Shown here piece after piece: positions 57,749 through 64,000 of a DNA stretch of 64,000 nt. Position numbers and translations under genes: made by a program. The notes beneath the pieces were generated by a model that made no database searches, was not told where the DNA came from, and saw nothing but the letters and a program-made list of their open reading frames with translations. Source of the stretch: Pezicula radicicola (taxonomy: Eukaryota; Ascomycota; Leotiomycetes; Helotiales; Dermateaceae); assembly GCA_003008705.1 (NCBI GenBank), contig PDUO01000047.1:90506-154505 (forward strand), read 5' to 3'. Each line of letters begins with the position of its first letter. Within the stretch, counting starts at the first letter, position 1.

Positions 57749-58923
57749 TTCGTTCGCTGGTATTCGGTGCGGAATGGTGTTGATGAGGTTGTGAAGAATC
57801 GCAGGGTCTGATAAGATTGAAGTTGCAAACAGGGTAAACATTTAGTCACGTGCTGAGTGGTCAAACCTAGGTAGTTTTCTTATTGTACCTATGTACTTCG
57901 TACCTACAAAAAGGTAAGAGTCTTCCCAGGTTCTCGGATCATTAAAAATTACCTACGTCTTCTCTAAACTATAAAGTTATAACCTAAAAGCTATCCTATT
58001 AAAACTCTTTTAAATCTATTAAAGAAAAGTATAACTACTATAAGTACCTACTAAATTAATAAATAAGTTTAAAAACTAAATAAAATATATTAAAACCTAT
58101 CCTTCTATTAATTTATCTTTTAGGTTATATACAATAAATTAAATAATCTCTATTGTCTACTTTAAAAAGATAGACTAAAGTACCTAAATAACTAATAAAA
58201 CATCTTAACAAGCGAGCTAAACACAGCCGACTTACCTAGTTACTCTCAATTAAGTAACCCATTACTCCCTCAAAGTATACATACAACATCAGACGTCACA
58301 AAAGTTATTCTTGTCTGACTTATGCACACCTAGCTAGACCTGTAGCGCTAAAGAACCGTGTTAGAAATTGAATCAAGCTCTATCTTTATCCACAAACTAT
58401 GAGGGAGAAGGAGTGGGTCGTTACATGTCTGAAGACTAAGACATTTTCAGAGGCACAAGACAAGTTCCAAAACAAGTTCCAAGGTAGGTAAGATAGTAAG
58501 TAGTATGTTATGTACAAGTGATCATCATATTCTCGAATCTCACATAGTTAAAGATCTTAAAATCCCCCAGCCTGAGACCACCTTAATCCCCTTCCCAAAA
58601 ACGCCATGCTTAATGCTATCCCCGTGTTTGCTAGACAAAACCCCCATGCCAAACAACTAAATCATTTTATCTTTCCCAAAGCTAACTTTCTCTTTCTCTC
58701 AAGAATCTATCTCGAGAATTTTTGGCTTGGCCCATTTTGAAGATCCCATGCGTCTAACCACTCAGTGTAAATCTTACAAGTAACAAGACAAAATGACTAG
58801 AAAGTGCTCTCAAGATAAAACAATATGCTAACCGCCCAGCTCCAACCACATGTAGTGAAAAGGCGTAAGGCTGGAAATAATACACTGAGGGACGTAAAAT
58901 GGAAATCGTAAAGTCGTAAATGT
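57749..58923. other. Intergenic region with an AT-rich core
   Basis: 57940-58260 is extremely AT-rich and lacks any coding signal. 58360-58900 is of mixed composition, with a direct repeat AACAAGTTCCAA near 58460-58482. The flanks hold the promoter of the RS-rich protein and the 3' UTR of the Gds1-like gene. No gene was seen. Confidence 0.45.
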
Positions 58924-60121
58924 TCAAAAATCGTCCAACATTCCGTCGAGCTCGTCTAGCTCGATATTTTCAGGGCTCCGGCTATCCCACTCCATTGTTT
59001 CGACTCGCATCCACAAGTCGTTTGATTCTTCGAAAGGTCTCTTCAGATGGTTGACGCTTGGTTTCATCGCGGGGCTGCTTATGAACATAGCAGAAGTGCC
59101 GTGTTTGCCTTCGCCGAACAAGGCGTCGTGATCCAGGTGCTTCGGCGTATAGTCAACTATCTCGGAAGGCACTCCCGACATTTGTGTATCACCACTTAGT
59201 TTCCGCTTCTGCATCCCTCGCGCAGTTTGTGTGAACTCCTTCTCGTCCTTCTCCAGTGGTGGCGACGCCGCGCGATTGTTGCGCGGTGGGAGGTGCTCGC
59301 TTCTGCTAGAATAGGATCCTGTTGGTGTTGGAGGCGTTACAACATCGTCATCGTCAAACTCGTTCGAAGATAGATCGACTTCGGGGGATGGCGAGAGCTC
59401 TCTTCTTCGCTCGGCATCGGCTTCATCGGTTCGTGAGGCGGCGCTCGACAATGAGGGAGTGATAATAGCCCGTTGGAAGGTTTGTGGGTTCGATGGATCG
59501 GGCATAGGCTGATGGGGGTATGTTGTGAGATAGAAATATGTTCTCCGTGGGTGTACCGTTTCCAACTCCTTCGCCAACGGACATGGTGCCAACGACGTCC
59601 AGCATGGTCGCTTTAGATAGGTCGCTAATCGTGACGAAATAATTGCAGATGGGTTCGCTGATCTATTTAATGTCAGTTTGAGAGCCCAGGAAGTTACAAA
59701 AGAGCGCTACTTACTGCTCAACAATTCTGACATTTGGCGAAAGTATTGCAGCTAGTTCTTTGACCAGATGAGGCCTGTTTCCCGTCTTCTGCAGTTGTAC
59801 AATAACTCCTTCCACGATTTCGTCATTTATTCCCTCCAAATCGATTTCCCTTCGCTGCTTCACGTCGTCCTCCAAATCGTCACCTGGCCCCTCGGCTTCC
59901 GGAGATGGTGGCGGAGTGTGCTCATACTTCAAATGCTCTCGCTTTGGAGGAGGAGACATGGAGGGAGATTCATCGTGCGACCGCTTCATTTTTTTTGAGG
60001 GCTGCTCAGAAGTTGTAGAAGGCGGTGAGGCGCGAGCGGCCGCTTTCTGGGCATGAGTTACAGGCAGGTGGATGCCTAGAGATGGCAAAGAAAGGGACTT
60101 TCGACGAGTGTTGTAGGGCAT
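58924..60121 (-). CDS. Gds1-like winged-helix nuclear protein
   Basis: Exons complement(59715-60121) and complement(58924-59662), joined over a 52-bp intron (GTAAGT/TAG), give 381 residues starting MPYNTRRKSLSLPSLGIHLP. Residues about 85-185 (DLEGINDEIVEGVIVQLQKT; RPHLVKELAAILSPNVRIVE; SANPSAIISSRLATYLKRP; HPRRTYFYLTTYPHQPMPD) look like the winged-helix domain of the fungal Gds1 family, possibly DNA-binding. Upstream is a basic Ser/Pro region with KKMKRSHDE; downstream is a long disordered acidic part ending in ENIELDELDGMLDDF, which could act as an activation segment. The intron splits the domain between VEQ and SANPS. In yeast Gds1 is linked to nuclear control of mitochondrial function. An in-frame ATG at 60259 lies in leader-like sequence. 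Confidence 0.78.
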
Positions 60122-63100
60122 ATCTGCGATGTTAGGTTTATGTATCGTGAGTTGAGTATTTGTTCGTCGTGGTACCGTTTGCGACAGGAGAGAGAGTGAT
60201 CGTCGGATGTTGCTGAGAGGTTGGAGATGTTTGCGACAAGATGTTGGTGGTTTCTGCACGGTGAACCTCGTAGCGACGGGTTAATAGAAGGAGGCGTCTG
60301 CTATTGGGTACAGGGAAGGGTTCGGGAATGTTGCAAATGCAGGATGGCGTGGTAGTTGACACAAGAGCTGGGAAATCCCAGGCCGCCCAAGAGGCAGAAA
60401 GTTGCTTTTTTCCCAGGGAGCGTAGCGGTAAGGGATGCAGTCGTGCAGCAGATGCGGCGCACTGGAGAGGGTCGTTGACTTTTTTTTGTTTGTTTGAGCA
60501 GGAATGCGCGATATGATACGTTGAGGGCCGTTCGGACGGTATAGTAATAATACAGGCTGTTGGCGACGGTTGCGCGGTGGTTCGAGGGGTATAGGAAGTT
60601 GTGTTTATGGGGTCAGATGGTGAAAGTTGAAGGAGGGTCAGGTTTGTGAAGTTCAAATTCGAAGTCTGAGGGTTGTTTCAAAGGACTGGTTGGAAAGGGA
60701 AAGGGAAGAATATTTTAGACTCTGAGGCAGGGATGGGGATTAAGCAGGGTCGATATGTTTAGACGAGGCAAGAGACGGGCACGACGGGGACGGGGCCTTA
60801 TTTTGACAATTTCGGTCCCTCTGAGAGGTCACTACGTCAACACCCGACAGACCCAGAATAATTATCGACGGCCGGTTCAAATGAAGGGAAAGAAAAGCAA
60901 CAAACAAAAAGGGGGAGCTAGACAACGATGAGGTATGTCGGTAGAAAAAGCGCATCAGTTTTTATCTCTCCTCTCCTGCAAGATACAAGGAACGTTATAC
61001 AGTAGATCCAAACATCATCCATCTGCTGAGAAAGAGGCGAGTCAGTCTGAAAGGCAAAGATCTCGTACACGGCACATGTCCCATCTCAAGAGTCGTCAAG
61101 GGTGGTGACCGAGTAAGGGGAGCGCACAGGAAAGGGGGGGCCATAGCTTTGAAGCCTATCTCTCTTGTGTGACGAGGCCGCCACACGACGACAGCTCCAG
61201 TTTGTTAGATCCCGGCTGGGCGGGAAAAATACCTCCTCTCCAACAGCAGCGTCCTTGCAGGCTTTCGGGCGTTGTGTGCCATCCGCAACTCACCAAACTG
61301 CTTCCAAAATAGGGGGCACATTGGGCACTCATCCCCAGCATGAGCCTGTAGATCTGTGGGAACAAGCGCTGGCAAATCCAATTCAAGGCGCACTCTACTA
61401 CTCCTGTACCTACCTCATGTTCTGTTCAAGCGCCCGAGCAACTGAAGCTATTTGAACTGTTTCGCGCGCTATCAGAGTTTAAGGGTCCAAACAGCTGCAT
61501 CATTATTATTGACTATTGATATGGAGGAGGGTAGGGTATCTAAGGTGGTACAGAACAAGAGGGGAACTCTACTTGAGACCCTTTGCAACTTTAGTCAATA
61601 GATACGTCGTCGTTTCTCAGCAGAACAGCGCAAATTAATTATGGATTCTGTTGTGCACCGGAAAGATCGCGTTCCTTTTCCTCTGAAAAATAAAAAAAAT
61701 AAAAAATAAAAAAAATAATCAAAACCTGTTGCCACAGGTGATGTGAAAATTTCTGAGAAGTGATGGGATTTTGAAGTTTCCATAACGTCAACGACTGCAA
61801 ATTGAACACCAAGGAAAACCCTGTGCTGGTAACTTTCGCCCGGCAACAGCTGGATGGATCTCCATCCAGCTTAGTGCTTGGTAGCACACCTTATGCAGGG
61901 GTTCCACAGCTTCTAGTCTAGCGCTTCTTCTAGAAGAGTTACTTTCATCTTTTTTTAATCCCACCTCCCAGGCTCTTCCCCCATCGCCGCCATCCACAAA
62001 AGGGTCGACGATGTCAACAGTCCTTCGCCGGATGATCCGTTGGCTCGGCAAAGGCTGAGATATCGTTATTTTTGTCAACAACTAGCCAAGCTTCTCATGA
62101 TTCATGGTTACAGATTGGCCGTCTTGTCTGTACAGCAGCAGTAAGTACTGTGCCAGACTTCCACATCACCGCTCAGAGCAGAGAAGGCTTCGATATATTA
62201 TTACGATTATTATTATTATTGGGTTTTGCTCTGACTCTACTACCCCCCGCGGCCTTGGTCTTTCCACCGCCAACACCTGAATGCCTTCCAACTTCTGGCT
62301 GACAAAATACTGACTGGCGAAACTTGCTACCTGCTTACCACATGAAAGTGCAGAAAAGTACGGGGATTCTGCCATCTTTAGTCCTTTAGTCTTGGTGTTG
62401 CCCCTATCAGCAGCTGAAGCATGAGACAAACGAGAGATAATTCGGGGTCGAGCCAGCGCAACTTCACCACCACGAGCTAACCTCCATTTCCTCGCTGATG
62501 CATGGATGCTGACGGCCTGCATGTGTAGCGCAAAAGTTAATGCACGACCCAGGGCGACCCAGGGCGAATAGTCGATCATAGCTGGTCAATAGTGCGCCCG
62601 ACCTATGACATCGACTCACTTACGACCAATGAACATTTCCTCATTTTCACCGCCTCGAAAAACTCAAGGCAGAATTTCTTTTCTCTATCTACAGTATCAC
62701 TCCGCATTTGCTTACACCCTTCGGATGCATGCAGAATTGCGGACCTCTGCAAGCAAGTATCGTGGACTTACTTTGCATAATCTGCATACGTTTTGAGAAG
62801 ATATATTATGCGCAAAGCCCTCACCGAAGGCAAGGCAAACGGCGGTAAAGGCAATAGTTGCTCAATATCCACTTTGACAGTTTTGACTTTGAAGATGTGG
62901 GTGGAGAAAAGACCTTGGAGGCTTGGTCTCGTCTTTCTGCCTTCTGGCAATTATTTGCCGATACGGGCCTGGATTCCCACATGCCACTGTTGTGCGAGGC
63001 TCAAACGGGTCTACTGCAGCCCTGTCAAGTACCGAGATCCTGTGATGTGGGTTTGCTCCACCCCCCTGGGAACCGAGGGTCATATATTGACAAACAACGC

Positions 63101-64000
63101 CATTTTAATCTAACTTCTCTTTAACTTCTTATATCCTCTATGCGATAGTTCTCCAAAAAGGACATGCGATGTTAGGTTCTGTCAATTTGTTTCACGCTTT
63201 TTCAACGGTTTCGGGAAGGAGTTCAGAGCTTGAGTTTGTCATAGCACAGAGATAGAGTTGACAATCCTCGTAGCAACGGAGTAGATTTGATGTTGATTGG
63301 TGTTGCTGGTTTCTCTGGGGCTCTGAGAGCGTTGATTTCGTTCGTGACTTTCCACAGGTCTGAGGGACTGCGCAAGAGTTTGCGCTAGAAGGTTCTACAT
63401 CTTGAGTAGGGTGTAAGTTTGACTGCTTGATTTCTTTCAACTACCGGTCCTACTGTAGAAGTCATAAGTTGAAATCAAAGCATGAGTTTTTTGGTAATCA
63501 CATATCTGATGAGATTTGCTAGCGCCATACTAGAAGCCAGAGTAATATTGTAATGTTGTAGTGGAGTTAGTATGTGTACGATAGTTGCAATAAGTTGGGT
63601 TACACGCACTACTATAGTAATTTTAGTTGGTTGATGATTAATGATAAGCTTTAGTAGCGCTTAATGTCTAGGCGCTTAAGAGTAAAGTAAGCCATCTAAA
63701 TAAAGTTAGTTAAAGAAAATAAGCTATATAATTGAATTACTATTACATCGCTTTAATTAGGCAGAATGTTATGTAACATTAAGAGTAAAGTTAACTAAAT
63801 TAAGCGTGTTACTTAAATTAATCGTTGACTAAAATCAAGTTTAAGTAATATACTTAAGTAAATCATATTGTTTCTATACACCTTCAACTAGTAAACATCT
63901 TAGGTACCTATATAGCCACCTGTAGTAACGACATCCTTCAATAGATACTAGAAAACAGGGATTAACTAAAGTGGTACCTCCCAATTTACAGTCCTATAAC
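60122..64000. other. Gene-poor right end
   Basis: 60122-60960 is probably the leader and promoter of the Gds1-like gene, with long mirror-type open frames on both strands and no family resemblance. 61000-63480 is of mixed composition; frames at 62166-62579 (minus, 137 codons) and 62793-63124 (plus) were examined and not accepted. 61687-61715 is an A/T-only run of AAAT-type units, and 62199-62219 has ATT repeats. 63560-64000 is AT-rich with TTACTTAAATTAA-like strings that faintly recall the dispersed repeat. Confidence 0.45.

Noticed and set aside
60138..60656. 172-codon minus-strand frame upstream of the Gds1-like gene
   Set aside because: Thr/Ser/Pro-rich leader-like sequence, overlapping the likely 5' UTR; no similarity seen.
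61687..61715. A/T-only run of AAAT-type units
   Set aside because: Simple low-complexity sequence with no sign of a transposon tail or gene end nearby.
62166..62579. 137-codon minus-strand open frame
   Set aside because: Ends in a poly-Ile run that comes from an ATT/AAT microsatellite; no domain or codon-quality signal.

Overview
The window is a piece of a nuclear genome from a filamentous ascomycete. The evidence is many spliced genes with very short introns (mostly 46-86 bp, branch points such as GCTAAC or GCTAAT), dense gene clusters separated by strongly AT-rich blocks, and protein families typical of Pezizomycotina (DUF7820-like membrane protein, Gds1-like winged-helix protein, fungal CorA-like protein with a long N-terminal extension, HSL-type hydrolase). 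A leotiomycete (Helotiales-like) host is a guess from overall protein flavour only. No prokaryotic operon, CRISPR array, phage or confident tRNA gene was seen.

Layout. 1-1858 is the 3' part of a GH106-like glycoside hydrolase with an in-frame stop. After an AT-rich gap come Mdm1/SNX13-type sorting nexin (-), Trm8 tRNA methyltransferase (-), a small membrane protein (+), homoserine dehydrogenase (-), a CCDC174-like protein (+) and a DUF7820-like membrane protein (-). A 6.4-kb gene-poor stretch (15.7-22.2 kb) with diverged tandem repeats precedes HMG-CoA synthase (+). Next are an HSL-family alpha/beta hydrolase (-), the divergent pair PEX14 (-)/NDC80 (+), an SRSF1/Srp2-type splicing factor (-), a NAPE-PLD-like metallo-hydrolase (-) divergent from a Ure2-type glutathione transferase (+), a small unknown gene (+) and a CorA-like transporter (+).

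From 43.5 to 47.4 kb lies a decayed zone: an APH-family kinase pseudogene and a broken small secreted cysteine-rich protein gene, with a dispersed repeat. A Q-rich repeat protein (-) follows, then about 5.8 kb without intact genes that carries Ty1/copia relics, a palindrome and a minisatellite. The right end has OMS1-like methyltransferase (-), an RS-rich nuclear protein (-) and a Gds1-like protein (-), and then 3.9 kb in which no gene was recognised.

Most genes are unlinked housekeeping functions: amino-acid and isoprenoid synthesis, peroxisome import, kinetochore, splicing, tRNA modification and organelle contact. I see no biosynthetic cluster. The most notable signals are a 7-nt microexon in PEX14, a 446-bp intron that cuts the SWQDLKD heptapeptide of the SR protein, repeated skipping of branch-proximal AGs, C-to-T type stops in decayed genes, and a dispersed repeat family present at three sites. 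All exon structures were derived by hand from splice motifs, reading-frame arithmetic and recalled family conservation; no alignment was run.
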